From NCBI RefSeq assembly GCF_963664965.1, contig NZ_OY761823.1, positions 1,002,001-1,066,000 of the forward strand: a stretch of DNA of 64,000 nucleotides, in the 5' to 3' direction. The DNA is from an uncultured Pseudodesulfovibrio sp. GTDB taxonomy: Bacteria > Desulfobacterota > Desulfovibrionia > Desulfovibrionales > Desulfovibrionaceae. The position numbers and the translations under genes were made by a program. Below, piece by piece: positions 9,655 to 18,823 of this stretch. The notes under the pieces are model-generated. The model ran no database searches, was not told the origin of the DNA, and saw nothing but the letters and a program-made list of their open reading frames with translations. Within the stretch, counting starts at the first letter, position 1; each line of letters begins with the position of its first letter.

Positions 9655-10638
9655 TCAATAAATAATTGCCAAATAAAAGAAATAATATGCTCCACCAACG
9701 ATCGCGATTGAGGCACCTCTCGACAACTGGTTATAAAATACCATTCGCGCTGCCAGCTTAGGGCCATATATACCCGCATAATAAGGGAATTGCCTACGCA
9801 TAGCTTTTATGGGTGTAGAAAGCAGATTGCCTAACATGAGGGCTCCAACGATGTGACTGGCAGACAATCCAGTATCAGCCATCAGGGCTCCGGCAGCCGC
9901 CAAGCCTGCAGTGAATTCAGCAGTCATGTGGAATATAACAATCGTAATGGATTCTGGCGGGAGAAAGTTGAAGAATGAAACGGAATTGGTCATCAATGAC
10001 TCCAGCCACTCGAAGACGCCAACCTGCTTGAGCGCAAAAAAGAAGGCATAGATTGGGCATGTTAAGTAGAGCATTTTGGGCAGTCTCTTTTTAAACCGCT
10101 TGAGTGCCTTCTGCGCGACACTTTTCAATTCGCGTCTATCGTCCATCTCATCCAATCTGCACGACAAACACCCCTCACCCTGTGCGGGCAGAAAGAACCT
10201 GCCAGAATACACGATTGCTCCAGTCCGCAAAAGAGCTGCAATTGCTGTCAGGCCTACATACATCGCTGCAGCAGAACCAATGAACGGTGCGGCGATAAAG
10301 AAAATGGACGGCAGGTGAAGTAGGTAAGTGGGCAGTGAGTTGAACAGGTTAGATATGATCAGCTCACGTTCAGATATTGTACCCTTCTCATAGGCCTCTG
10401 CCAGCATCGTGTTCGCAGTGATGCTTGAAAAAAAAGCGACAGAAAAACTTGCCGCTGACACATCCTTCAAATGCGCATTACGAGCTAGCGGGGCTGCTAG
10501 TTTGGCCGCGTATCGAGTCCAGTTGAGGGATTCTATGAATTCACCAATCAGGAGACCGATTGAAATGAAAAAGCAGAGGCGTATGAGGGGCCAGACCAGG
10601 CCGTCCCACAGCATAAGTAGGGTATCATCTGTCAGCAT
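9655..10638 (-). CDS. Nucleoside-recognition (Gate) domain membrane protein
   Basis: 327 residues with about eight to nine membrane segments. The repeated motif pattern (FSVAFFSSITANTMLAEAY; later ITIVIFHMTAEFTAGLAAAG) fits the nucleoside recognition/Gate domain family related to nucleoside transporters and spore maturation proteins. A central cytoplasmic loop has a Cys pair (GCLSCRL). Inner-membrane location; substrate unknown, and these proteins are often annotated only as permease-like. It is transcribed divergently from the DUF523-DUF1722 gene. Confidence 0.8.
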   Translation of the reverse strand: MLTDDTLLMLWDGLVWPLIRLCFFISIGLLIGEFIESLNWTRYAAKLAAPLARNAHLKDVSAASFSVAFFSSITANTMLAEAYEKGTISERELIISNLFNSLPTYLLHLPSIFFIAAPFIGSAAAMYVGLTAIAALLRTGAIVYSGRFFLPAQGEGCLSCRLDEMDDRRELKSVAQKALKRFKKRLPKMLYLTCPIYAFFFALKQVGVFEWLESLMTNSVSFFNFLPPESITIVIFHMTAEFTAGLAAAGALMADTGLSASHIVGALMLGNLLSTPIKAMRRQFPYYAGIYGPKLAARMVFYNQLSRGASIAIVGGAYYFFYLAIIY

Positions 10639-10799
10639 TCAAGGCCTCTTTTCCGAATAGCAAAGTGCAGATCCATTCTGAATGAAGAATGTGTTTCCTC
10701 AGTCCCTTGTTCACTGCTATTGTGCCAAAGTGTCTCCCGAACAATCAAAGTGCCTCTTGGTTTAAACATGAGAAAGAGTTCCTTCAGCAAGGAGTCCAA

Positions 10800-11765
10800 A
10801 TGACTGACAATGAATCACATAGCAAGATTAAGCTTGGTATTGCAAAATGTCTATTGGGTGAAAAGGTTCGATATGATGGTTCACAAAAACTGGATCGCTA
10901 TTTACGTGACACCTTAGGACAATATGTCGAGTGGGTTCCGGTTTGTCCTGAAGTAGAAACGGGAATGCCAATTCCGCGTGAAGCGGTCAGATTGGTTGGT
11001 GATGTCGATGCGCCTCGGCTGGTTGGCCGACAATCCGGGGAAGATTGGACGGAAAGGATGAAGGCGTGGGGTAGGCACCGACTTAAGCAGCTCAAAAAAG
11101 CGGGCTTATGCGGCTACGTGTTCAAGTATGGCTCTCCTTCCAATGGGATGGCTCGGGTCAAGGTCTATAATGAGAAAGGAATGCCGAGTCTCACCGGCCA
11201 GGGTGTGTGGGCTCACATGGTTATGGAGGCATTTCCAAATTTGCCATTTGAAGACGATGGCAGGTTGCACGACCCTCGACTTCGGGAGAACTTCATATCC
11301 AGAGTATTCACGCTCAAGCGATGGCGGGACACGATGGCAAACGGGCTATCAGCCGGAAAGTTAGTGGATTTCCACACGCGTCATAAATTGTTGATTATGG
11401 CGCACAGTGTCGAATCATACCGCTCGATGGGCAAGCTGGTGGCAACTGTGGGTGCAGCAAAAGATGCGGAGCTGTATGATGACTATTTCAAGGAGCTGTT
11501 CAAAGCTCTTTCATACAAGCATACCGTCAAAAAGAATGTGAACGTTCTCTCACATGCCATGGGGTATTTCAAAAAAGACCTTACAGCTTCTGAAAAATCG
11601 GAGCTGCTCGAATTGATAGAACAGTATCGTAGCGGACTTGTCCCTTTGATTGTTCTCATCACCATGGTAAATCATTATGTGCGAAAATATGACAAAGAAT
11701 ATCTTAGCAAGCAGTATTATTTAACCCCGTACCCGGCCGAGCTCATGCTGAGAAACCACGTTTAA
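10800..11765 (+). CDS. DUF523-DUF1722 fusion protein (TudS/YbgA-like)
   Basis: 321 residues from the ATG at 10800, which has AAGGAG just upstream; the frame is open up to 10689 but that would miss this site. The N-terminal half is DUF523 (IAKCLLGEKVRYDG, VPVCPEVETGMPIPRE), a family that includes the iron-sulfur thiouracil desulfidase TudS. The C-terminal half (about 195-315) is DUF1722, as in E. coli YbgA. The downstream gene is a photolyase, the same pairing as ybgA-phrB. The usual third cysteine in the SPSCG motif is Asn here (GSPSNGM, about residue 115), while Cys104 lies close by. Biochemical role unproven for this fusion. Confidence 0.9.
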   Translation: MTDNESHSKIKLGIAKCLLGEKVRYDGSQKLDRYLRDTLGQYVEWVPVCPEVETGMPIPREAVRLVGDVDAPRLVGRQSGEDWTERMKAWGRHRLKQLKKAGLCGYVFKYGSPSNGMARVKVYNEKGMPSLTGQGVWAHMVMEAFPNLPFEDDGRLHDPRLRENFISRVFTLKRWRDTMANGLSAGKLVDFHTRHKLLIMAHSVESYRSMGKLVATVGAAKDAELYDDYFKELFKALSYKHTVKKNVNVLSHAMGYFKKDLTASEKSELLELIEQYRSGLVPLIVLITMVNHYVRKYDKEYLSKQYYLTPYPAELMLRNHV

Positions 11766-11784
11766 TCAACACGACCGGAACCTT

Positions 11785-13119
11785 ATGCTTATTAATGAAA
11801 AAAGAGTCCATAAACTCAATGGCGGAGAGGCCTCCCCTGGCCCCATTATTTATTGGATGAGCCGAGAGCAGCGCGTTCATGACAACTGGGGCTTGCTCCA
11901 CGCAAGGAATCTAGCTGGAACAAGCAAGCCTGTGATCGTCGTCTTTTGTTTGGCAACTTCTTTTCTTGGGGCCACATTAAGGCATTATGATTTTATGCTC
12001 AAAGGACTCCAGGAGGTTGAACGGGAATTGGAGGCTTATGGCATCCCCATGGTGGTTTTGCCGGGTGATCCAGGAAGCGCTTTACCTAGATTTTGTTCTC
12101 AGGCCAAAGCAGGAATGGTCATAACGGATTTCGACCCATTGAGGATCAAGCAACACTGGCAACGTGACGTTGGATCAAAACTGAGCATTCCCCTGATTGA
12201 GGTCGATGGGCATAATGTGATTCCAGCCAGGGTCGTCTCAACGAAACAGGAATACGCTGCCCGAACAATTCGCCCCAAACTACATAAAGTCAGTGAGGAG
12301 TTTCTGGAAGATTTTCCTCCGCTGCAACCCACTCAAGTTCAAACTCGCTCCTTTGATTCTGTGGATTGGGATGCTGTGTGGAAGGCCGTTAATCTTGACG
12401 AGAGTGTTGGCAAGGTGAGTCTTGTCCCTGGACCAGAAGCCGCCAAAGAGGCTTTGTCAGACTTTCTTAACAATCGGCTGTTCGGGTATGCCCACAAGAG
12501 GAACGACCCTAATGAGGAAGGGACATCACGTTTGTCAGCATATTTTCATTTCGGGCAGATTGCCCCACAAAGAGCTGCTTTGGCAGTGGCCTCATCCGGC
12601 AAAGGTGAAGACCAAAAAGTTTATCTCGAAGAATTGATCGTTCGCCGAGAGTTGTCGGACAATTTCTGTTTGCACAACCCACACTATGATTCATTGAATG
12701 GGACACCCCCTTGGGCACAGAAAACACTTGAAGAGCACCGTTCCGACCAACGCGACTTCCTATACACTTACGAGCAGTTCGAAAAGGCCGAAACGCATTC
12801 AGCCCTGTGGAATGCGGCACAAAATCAACTGCTCAAATCAGGCTTCATGCACGGTTATATGCGAATGTACTGGGCCAAAAAGATATTGGAATGGTCCCAA
12901 TCTCCAGAAGAAGCACATTCGATAGCCTTGAAGCTTAATGACCGTTTCCAGATGGATGGACGTGACCCGAATGGTTATGTCGGCGTTCTGTGGTCAATCG
13001 GAGGGCTTCATGATCGAGCATGGAAAACTAGGCCTGTTTATGGCTCAATTCGCTATATGAACGAGAGAGGGTGCAGGCGAAAGTTCGATGTGGATGATTA
13101 TTGTAACAGGTGGCTTTGA
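11785..13119 (+). CDS. phr: Class II CPD photolyase
   Basis: 444 residues, the normal length for class II deoxyribodipyrimidine photolyases, which use FAD and blue light to split cyclobutane pyrimidine dimers. Class-typical stretches are IYWMSREQRVHDNW at the start, VLPGDPGSAL in the antenna domain, LNDRFQMDGRDPNGYVG, WSIGGLHDRAW and the C-terminal RKFDVDDYCNRWL. It begins 19 bases behind the DUF523-DUF1722 gene and is most likely co-transcribed with it. A photolyase is notable in a presumed anaerobe and suggests exposure to light at times. Codon use is AT-richer than the flanking core genes. Confidence 0.95.
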   Translation: MLINEKRVHKLNGGEASPGPIIYWMSREQRVHDNWGLLHARNLAGTSKPVIVVFCLATSFLGATLRHYDFMLKGLQEVERELEAYGIPMVVLPGDPGSALPRFCSQAKAGMVITDFDPLRIKQHWQRDVGSKLSIPLIEVDGHNVIPARVVSTKQEYAARTIRPKLHKVSEEFLEDFPPLQPTQVQTRSFDSVDWDAVWKAVNLDESVGKVSLVPGPEAAKEALSDFLNNRLFGYAHKRNDPNEEGTSRLSAYFHFGQIAPQRAALAVASSGKGEDQKVYLEELIVRRELSDNFCLHNPHYDSLNGTPPWAQKTLEEHRSDQRDFLYTYEQFEKAETHSALWNAAQNQLLKSGFMHGYMRMYWAKKILEWSQSPEEAHSIALKLNDRFQMDGRDPNGYVGVLWSIGGLHDRAWKTRPVYGSIRYMNERGCRRKFDVDDYCNRWL

Positions 13120-13225
13120 TTAACCTAAATTGCCCACTAGCCATTTTCCCTGTTTTAATTCCCATAACCATCAGGGCATGGTATAGCTAATAGCATCTAG
13201 AACCTTTACCTTATGGAGATTCACT

Positions 13226-13588
13226 ATGCCTAATATGGATTATCCCGGACCGTGCCCGAGTTGTATGGGAATCGATGGTTGCCCCACTGAAGCGGGGAAG
13301 GAAGAGGCTGTGGCCCACTACTGCAAGGGCTTGGAAATGGAGTTGAATACGTGGAAGGCTCGCCTTTATGATGTTTTGGCATCAGACAATAGCGACGACC
13401 TGAATGATGAAATCATCCTCATCAAGTCCACTGTAAAGGAAATTGAAGCCATCGCTGAACAAATGCAGGGAACTTGTCCCACAAGCCTGAGCGATCAGGA
13501 AAAGGTCATTGGTGGTAAGCTCGAAGATCTGAGAGTTCATTACACCAAGGCTCTCGAAGTCATCGCCCCAGGCTGGTTTGGTGGCTAA
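13226..13588 (+). CDS. Small Cys-containing conserved hypothetical protein
   Basis: A 120-residue soluble protein with a good ribosome-binding site (GGAG before ATG). The N-terminus has a cysteine cluster (CPSCMGIDGCP, plus HYC) that could bind a metal; the remainder is mostly helical, with a possible coiled coil around residues 40-80, and ends in GWFGG. I do not recognise a family. It stands alone between the photolyase gene and the convergent universal stress protein gene. Confidence 0.7.
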   Translation: MPNMDYPGPCPSCMGIDGCPTEAGKEEAVAHYCKGLEMELNTWKARLYDVLASDNSDDLNDEIILIKSTVKEIEAIAEQMQGTCPTSLSDQEKVIGGKLEDLRVHYTKALEVIAPGWFGG

Positions 13589-13727
13589 GCTTGGTTGGAA
13601 CTTGGTCGCTGCCGCAGGTTGCGGCCTAGTTCGTGTTCAACAAACGCATCGTGTTTACATGGTGCTCTCGATTCTGGAGAGTTTTTAACATCGTAAGATT
13701 TTTTCTCCTAGAACAGATTAAAAGACC

Positions 13728-13754
13728 AGCACTGTGATTAATAACCACAGTGCT
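13728..13754 (-). terminator. Terminator of the usp gene
   Basis: A 9-bp inverted repeat (13728-13736 and 13746-13754) lies 26 bases beyond the stop of the minus-strand stress protein gene; on that strand it is followed closely by TTTT. Confidence 0.65.
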
Positions 13755-13779
13755 GATCCTCAATCTTGATTCTGACTTT

Positions 13780-14688
13780 TTATTTGACGGGGGATTCAAA
13801 GCCATCTGGTTTTATCGCCACAATAGAGTTTTCGAGGTTAGACATGATTTTCTCGGCTGTATTGCCGATGAGAAGACCTGGTATACCAGTCCTTGCAACG
13901 CTTCCCATGACAACAATATCCATCTTCTGTTCAGCAGCATATTGAGGTATGATTGCTGCTGGGTTGCCATGGAAGATTTTTACTTTAACAGCATCAGTCA
14001 GGCTTAACTCTTCAGATATTGTGGTAAGAGCTTTTTGTGTCTGACTTTGTTCAAATTCCAGGTACTCGACCTTCTCCTTTTCGGTGAACCTTGGGCTAGA
14101 CAAAACCGACTCCATATACCCAGACCAACATGTCACCACATGCAGATGCCCTCGCAAAATTTCGTTAAGTCTAAGGCTGTGTGCCAGAATTTTCCTATTC
14201 AGTTTTTGGTTTTCTTCAGAACTATCTGACGTGTTAATTGCAGCCAATATTCGAATGGCCCCTTTCCATAAATTCCCACGATGTATCCAAACAGGGCAAG
14301 GACACTTGCGCATCAAATGCATTGCAGTACTATCGGGTGGCCCTTCAAGATTTTGAGAAGCAGAAATGACCAAATCAAAGTTGCCTTTTTTAACGGTCTT
14401 AATTGTTTCAATAAAGTCTTTTCCCCAACGAATGTCTCTATCCACATTGCTGAGGTCAATTTTTAGCTTGTCTATTTCGGTGGAAACCATAGTTTCATAG
14501 CTTTTCAAAATGACCTTACGAAGATCTTTGTGGTGCGATGAAAAATATGAAGAAACAGAGGCAGAAGGCTCTTCGAATACATTCAAGATTGTCAATTTCG
14601 CATCTGCCCGTTCACAATAATCAACCGCTTGGGCGATGAGTTGACCGTCAACACTAGCTCCTAGATCCAATAGTATCTTTTTGAACAT
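13780..14688 (-). CDS. Tandem universal stress protein (UspE-like)
   Basis: 302 residues made of two Usp domains (about 1-145 and 150-295), as in UspE. The first starts MFKKILLDLGASVDG; the second ends in VVMGSVARTGIPGLLIGNTA followed by IVAIKPDG, which carries the glycine-rich ATP-binding pattern of Usp proteins. It is cytoplasmic and linked to stress survival. The start has a strong GGAAGGAG ribosome-binding site. It follows the PsiE-like gene in the same direction with a gap of 29 bases, so the two probably form an operon, divergent from the P-type ATPase. Confidence 0.93.
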   Translation of the reverse strand: MFKKILLDLGASVDGQLIAQAVDYCERADAKLTILNVFEEPSASVSSYFSSHHKDLRKVILKSYETMVSTEIDKLKIDLSNVDRDIRWGKDFIETIKTVKKGNFDLVISASQNLEGPPDSTAMHLMRKCPCPVWIHRGNLWKGAIRILAAINTSDSSEENQKLNRKILAHSLRLNEILRGHLHVVTCWSGYMESVLSSPRFTEKEKVEYLEFEQSQTQKALTTISEELSLTDAVKVKIFHGNPAAIIPQYAAEQKMDIVVMGSVARTGIPGLLIGNTAEKIMSNLENSIVAIKPDGFESPVK

Positions 14689-14717
14689 CCTTACTCCTTC
14701 CGTATCAGATTATCCGA

Positions 14718-15230
14718 TTAACTAAGGCCATCTTCAATGTTTTCATTGCACGGGCCAACAGGTTCATCTTCTATCTTATTTCTAGAGTCATGCTGCCCAA
14801 CCAGCCAATAGGAAATTCCAAGTGATATAATGATAGCTCCTAAGGCGTAGCCTATTCCATATTCACCCTCTTTAAAATCCAGAACAATAACTTTTCGAGC
14901 AGCTGCCATTAAAGCTGTCGAAATGACCAGCTTCAAGTGGATCATTCTATATTCTAAGTAAATGACAATGTTGGCGAAAATCTCTATTGCTATCAATACA
15001 GCCATAAATGCGCCAAATGTTGCCAATATGTCATTAATATTGAGTAAGAAAACTGGTGGGGCCATGATTCTTTGATATAAAACCCAAATGACATCCAAAA
15101 TCCCCCAAATAATGACTAGCGTCATCAAAACAGCTAGCGCCCTCACAGAGAGACGGATTAGATGCCACAGTTTTCTGATTAAAGGGTCATCGAGTGGCTT
15201 TTTGCATAATTCTTTATCGAAAAAAAACAT
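14718..15230 (-). CDS. PsiE-like membrane protein
   Basis: 170 residues from the ATG at 15228-15230, which has GAAGG five bases upstream; an alternative TTG start at 15266 lacks such a site. Four membrane segments are visible (about 25-50, 65-85, 90-110, 125-145). The sequence resembles the phosphate-starvation-inducible PsiE family (LIRLSVRALAVLMTLVIIWG, KLVISTALMAAARKVIVLDF). The function of PsiE is not established. It heads a likely operon with the tandem stress protein gene. Confidence 0.8.
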   Translation of the reverse strand: MFFFDKELCKKPLDDPLIRKLWHLIRLSVRALAVLMTLVIIWGILDVIWVLYQRIMAPPVFLLNINDILATFGAFMAVLIAIEIFANIVIYLEYRMIHLKLVISTALMAAARKVIVLDFKEGEYGIGYALGAIIISLGISYWLVGQHDSRNKIEDEPVGPCNENIEDGLS

Positions 15231-15390
15231 AACAACCTTCACGGCGAGTTTTAAAAATGATACCAATTATCAATATATCCCATTGACCACGACAATTGTC
15301 AAACAAGAAGCCGTATGAAACCATATCATTTTATAGATTCCTCACACGACCAAGAATTCTAATCTAGCTTGAAATGTAATCGGAGAAAAA

Positions 15391-18084
15391 ATGGAAACTT
15401 TACTCGATAAGCACTGGCATCACATTGACGGAGATGAAGTTGTTCAGCTCATTGGGACTAAAACCGAAAATGGACTTGATCAATTTGAAGCCGAACAGCG
15501 TCTCAAGCATTTCGGTAACAATTTGATTACCGGGAAAAGGTCCAAAACAAGTCTGGAACGCTTTCTTTTACAGTTCCACCAGCCGCTTGTTTACATCCTA
15601 ATTGCCGCCGGCCTTGTTACCGCTTACATGGGGGAATGGGTCGACTCGTTTGTCATACTAGCTGTTGTCTTAGTCAATGCCGTCGTTGGATATCTCCAGG
15701 AAGCCAAGGCGGTCAAAGCACTCGACTCGCTATCCTCCAGCATGAGCACAGAGGCAACAATTATTCGTGCTGGCAAAACTCTTAAAGTGTCAACATCGGA
15801 TCTTGTCCCCGGAGATATCGTCATACTTCGCTCTGGCGATAAAGTTCCTGCTGATTTGCGCATCCTGTCATTCAAAGAATTGCGCATTGATGAGTCGACT
15901 CTCACTGGCGAGTCGTTGCCTGTTGACAAAGGAGCGGATAGTCTGGCTCCTGATACGGTCCTAGCAGATCGAATAAATATGGCTTATGCAGGAACCCTGG
16001 TCAGCTTTGGGCAAGGCAAGGGTGTAGTGGTGGCAACCGGTAACAAGACAGAGATTGGTCGTATTTCCGGCCTGATCGACTCTGCCGATGAACTGGAAAC
16101 CCCACTAACGCGAAAGATCACTCGCTTTAGCCACATGCTGTTGATCGCAATTCTCGTGCTAGCTTCAGCTTCTTTCATTCTCGGCCTTCTGCGTGAGGAA
16201 CCCTTAGACGAGATCTTCATGGCAGCGGTGGCACTTGCTGTTGGATCCATCCCCGAAGGACTCCCGGCTGCGGTAACAATTATTCTTGCACTTGGTGTCT
16301 CAAGGATGGCTTCAAGAAAGGCTATTGTGAGAAAACTTCCTGCTGTCGAAACGCTTGGAGGGACAACCGTAATCTGTTCGGACAAAACCGGCACGCTCAC
16401 AGAAAATCAAATGACAGTCCAAGCTGTTTCAAGCGGCGGAATACATTACTCTGTCACAGGTGCTGGATATGGTTTTGAAGGCGAGGTCCGCAGCAAAGAA
16501 GACAGGAGTACTGACAACAAGGCGCTTAAAGAGAACTTTCGTGCGGGCCTTTTGTGTAATGATGCAAGCATCGTGAACAAGGGCGGGAGACCTGGCGTGG
16601 AAGGCGACCCCACGGAAGGGGCTCTCATTGTCTCTGCAAGAAAATTTGGACTGCATGCTGATCAGGAGCATGCATCCTTCGATCGGATTGATGAATTGCC
16701 ATTTGAATCTGAGTGGCAATACATGGCGACTCTGCACCAAAATGAAGGAGACAGGGTCGTGTACTTGAAAGGAGCGGTTGAAAAAGTTCTCCAATGCTGC
16801 ATGGATTCCATGCTTGCGTCTGGCGAGATCGTTCAGCTTGAGGTGGAGGCTATCACCCAAATCCAGCATGAAATGGCCTCTGGTGGGATGCGCGTACTCG
16901 CTTTTGCCAGGAAGGATTTGCCTGCCGATGGAGAGTTGGTGCGTTCTGACGCCTGCATGGGGATGACCTTTGTGGGGCTCCAAGGCATGATTGATCCTCC
17001 TAGGGAAGAGGCAAAGACGGCCATTGCCGCCTGTCAAGACGCAGGGGTTAAAGTAAAAATGATAACCGGGGATCATGCTCTTACAGCGGAAGCCATAGGG
17101 TTGAGGTTAGGATTGCGTGGAGGCGACTGTTCCATCGGCGAGGATTGCCCAGTAATGACCGGCAGCGAAATCGCTGAACTCAGTGATTCTAAACTCATCG
17201 AAAAAGTCCCAGATATCCCTGTCTTTGCTCGAGTTTCACCTGAACAGAAGCTTCGGTTGGTGATGGCTCTTCAGAAAAATGGAGAAGTCTGTGCAATGAC
17301 TGGAGATGGGGTTAACGATGCCCCGGCTCTCAAGCAAGCAGACATTGGTGTAGCCATGGGTATTACGGGTACTGAGGTTGCTAAAGAAGCCGCTGACATG
17401 GTTCTGACAGACGACAACTTTGCGACTATTAAAGCCGCTGTAGAGGAAGGTAGAGGTGTCTTCGCAAACTTGGTTAAATTCATTGCTTGGACATTGCCCA
17501 CAAACGCTGGAGAAGGACTTGTTATCCTAGCAGCAATTCTCTTTGGCGTAACATTACCCATTTTGCCCGTCCAAATCCTCTGGATTAATATGACAACTGC
17601 CGCCTGTTTAGGAATGATGTTGGCCTTTGAGCCTAAAGAGCCGGGTATCATGGACCGTCCTCCCCGCAATCCAGAACGTCCTATATTGGATAAAGTGATT
17701 CTCCGAAGGGTTGGTATCGTCAGTGTCCTCTTGCTCGTTTTCGCCTTTGGCCTATTCAAATGGGAACTAGCCAACGGGGCAACTCTAGAAAAGGCTCGGA
17801 CGATGGCAGTAAATGCGTTTGTTATTATCGAAGCTTTTTATCTGTTCAATGCGAGGTCGTTTAGTCGCTCTCCTTTTGAACTCGGATTTACTACCAATAC
17901 GTGGGTAATAGGTGGGTTTCTGACCATGATAGTCTTGCAGGCTTTGTTCACCTACATGCCGGTTTTGAACAACCTATTCGCAAGCGCACCAATTGACTTG
18001 TTGGATTGGTTAAAAATCTTCGTCTGCGGGCTTATAGTTTATGCCGTTGTCGAATATGACAAGAAAAGAACATCTTTAATCTAA
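15391..18084 (+). CDS. P2-type cation-transporting ATPase
   Basis: 897 residues, ten predicted membrane segments. Signatures of P-type ATPases in order: actuator LTGES (about 171), phosphorylation site DKTGTLT (about 331), KGA nucleotide-binding loop (about 460) and TGDGVNDAP (about 636). M4 has the PEGLP motif and M5 has NAGEGL, matching the two glutamates of calcium pumps, but M6 reads LWINMTTAACLG, where the aspartate of calcium pumps is replaced by alanine. The transported ion is therefore uncertain (calcium, sodium, proton or other). GGAGAAAAA precedes the ATG. It is divergent from psiE-usp. Confidence 0.92.
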   Translation: METLLDKHWHHIDGDEVVQLIGTKTENGLDQFEAEQRLKHFGNNLITGKRSKTSLERFLLQFHQPLVYILIAAGLVTAYMGEWVDSFVILAVVLVNAVVGYLQEAKAVKALDSLSSSMSTEATIIRAGKTLKVSTSDLVPGDIVILRSGDKVPADLRILSFKELRIDESTLTGESLPVDKGADSLAPDTVLADRINMAYAGTLVSFGQGKGVVVATGNKTEIGRISGLIDSADELETPLTRKITRFSHMLLIAILVLASASFILGLLREEPLDEIFMAAVALAVGSIPEGLPAAVTIILALGVSRMASRKAIVRKLPAVETLGGTTVICSDKTGTLTENQMTVQAVSSGGIHYSVTGAGYGFEGEVRSKEDRSTDNKALKENFRAGLLCNDASIVNKGGRPGVEGDPTEGALIVSARKFGLHADQEHASFDRIDELPFESEWQYMATLHQNEGDRVVYLKGAVEKVLQCCMDSMLASGEIVQLEVEAITQIQHEMASGGMRVLAFARKDLPADGELVRSDACMGMTFVGLQGMIDPPREEAKTAIAACQDAGVKVKMITGDHALTAEAIGLRLGLRGGDCSIGEDCPVMTGSEIAELSDSKLIEKVPDIPVFARVSPEQKLRLVMALQKNGEVCAMTGDGVNDAPALKQADIGVAMGITGTEVAKEAADMVLTDDNFATIKAAVEEGRGVFANLVKFIAWTLPTNAGEGLVILAAILFGVTLPILPVQILWINMTTAACLGMMLAFEPKEPGIMDRPPRNPERPILDKVILRRVGIVSVLLLVFAFGLFKWELANGATLEKARTMAVNAFVIIEAFYLFNARSFSRSPFELGFTTNTWVIGGFLTMIVLQALFTYMPVLNNLFASAPIDLLDWLKIFVCGLIVYAVVEYDKKRTSLI

Positions 18085-18823
18085 GCCCTATCCCATCACT
18101 CTTTGAAAGATGTGGGAAGTAATTTCACCTTTTAGAGTAGTGGGTCTACTTTGCACTGAGCGGCGTATTTGAGGTAGATAGCTTTACTGGTCACGCCGCT
18201 TGGCGGGGCCAACGGCGAAGCTTTCGCCCGAAGAGTTTCGCCTTGCCTTCGTGACTGCTTGCGCCACGCTCCCAGCGGTGAGAAGACGAAGAGCAGTTTT
18301 TTGATGCAGCCTCTTGCGCGTAGCTTTGGTGGCGTCATATAGTCGAAGCATAAGCAGACAGCTTCAGACATCAGAAAGGAGGTAAAACGCAATCAGGCGC
18401 GTTCATAAGTTTTGACGACAGTCTAAACTGATGAACGCATATATTGGCACCAACGTGCCGTAACACCTAACACTTCTTCGCCGTTCATTTCCAGACGGCA
18501 CACTTTCACATCCAAACGCCAGCTGAAACACAGCACCCGCCATCGGACAAACGGTAGATACCTATAAGTCTATCGTTGCCCCAATTCCCCCATGGTCACC
18601 AATCTTTGCGCAGGACGAACGAGCCTGTGCTGGTGACACCCCTTATTAAATGGATTCTTTGAATTTCTCATTCAAGTGGGAAACGGACATTGATTTGTTC
18701 CGCTATCGGTTGTTGTGTTGCGCACCTTCGCGCAATAGGCAGGTCATTTCCCCGATAACGGGAAAGGTCCGATCTGCTTTGTCCCGGGGCGCTGCCCCGA
18801 ACTATTCTTGAAGGAGAAATTCC
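18085..18823. other. Non-coding stretch with several hairpins before recombinase
   Basis: 739 bases without a convincing gene. Inverted repeats include GTCACCA (18595-18601) with TGGTGAC (18631-18637), enclosing a shorter stem; a nested structure at about 18702-18762 (CCGCTATCGG with CCGATAACGG, inside it TTGCGC with GCGCAA); and CGGGGC-GCT-GCCCCG at about 18785-18799, just before the AAGGAG of the recombinase gene. It could be a structured leader or an element end. An 86-codon frame at 18132-18392 (minus) is not supported. Confidence 0.45.

Noticed and set aside
18132-18392. 86-codon minus-strand frame behind the P-type ATPase
   Set aside because: Low-complexity basic product without a start signal; might be a remnant but cannot be supported.
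18443-18460. TTGGCACCAACGTGCCG as a sigma-54 promoter
   Set aside because: The spacing between the GG and GC elements is one base too short, and it is better explained as a small palindrome.
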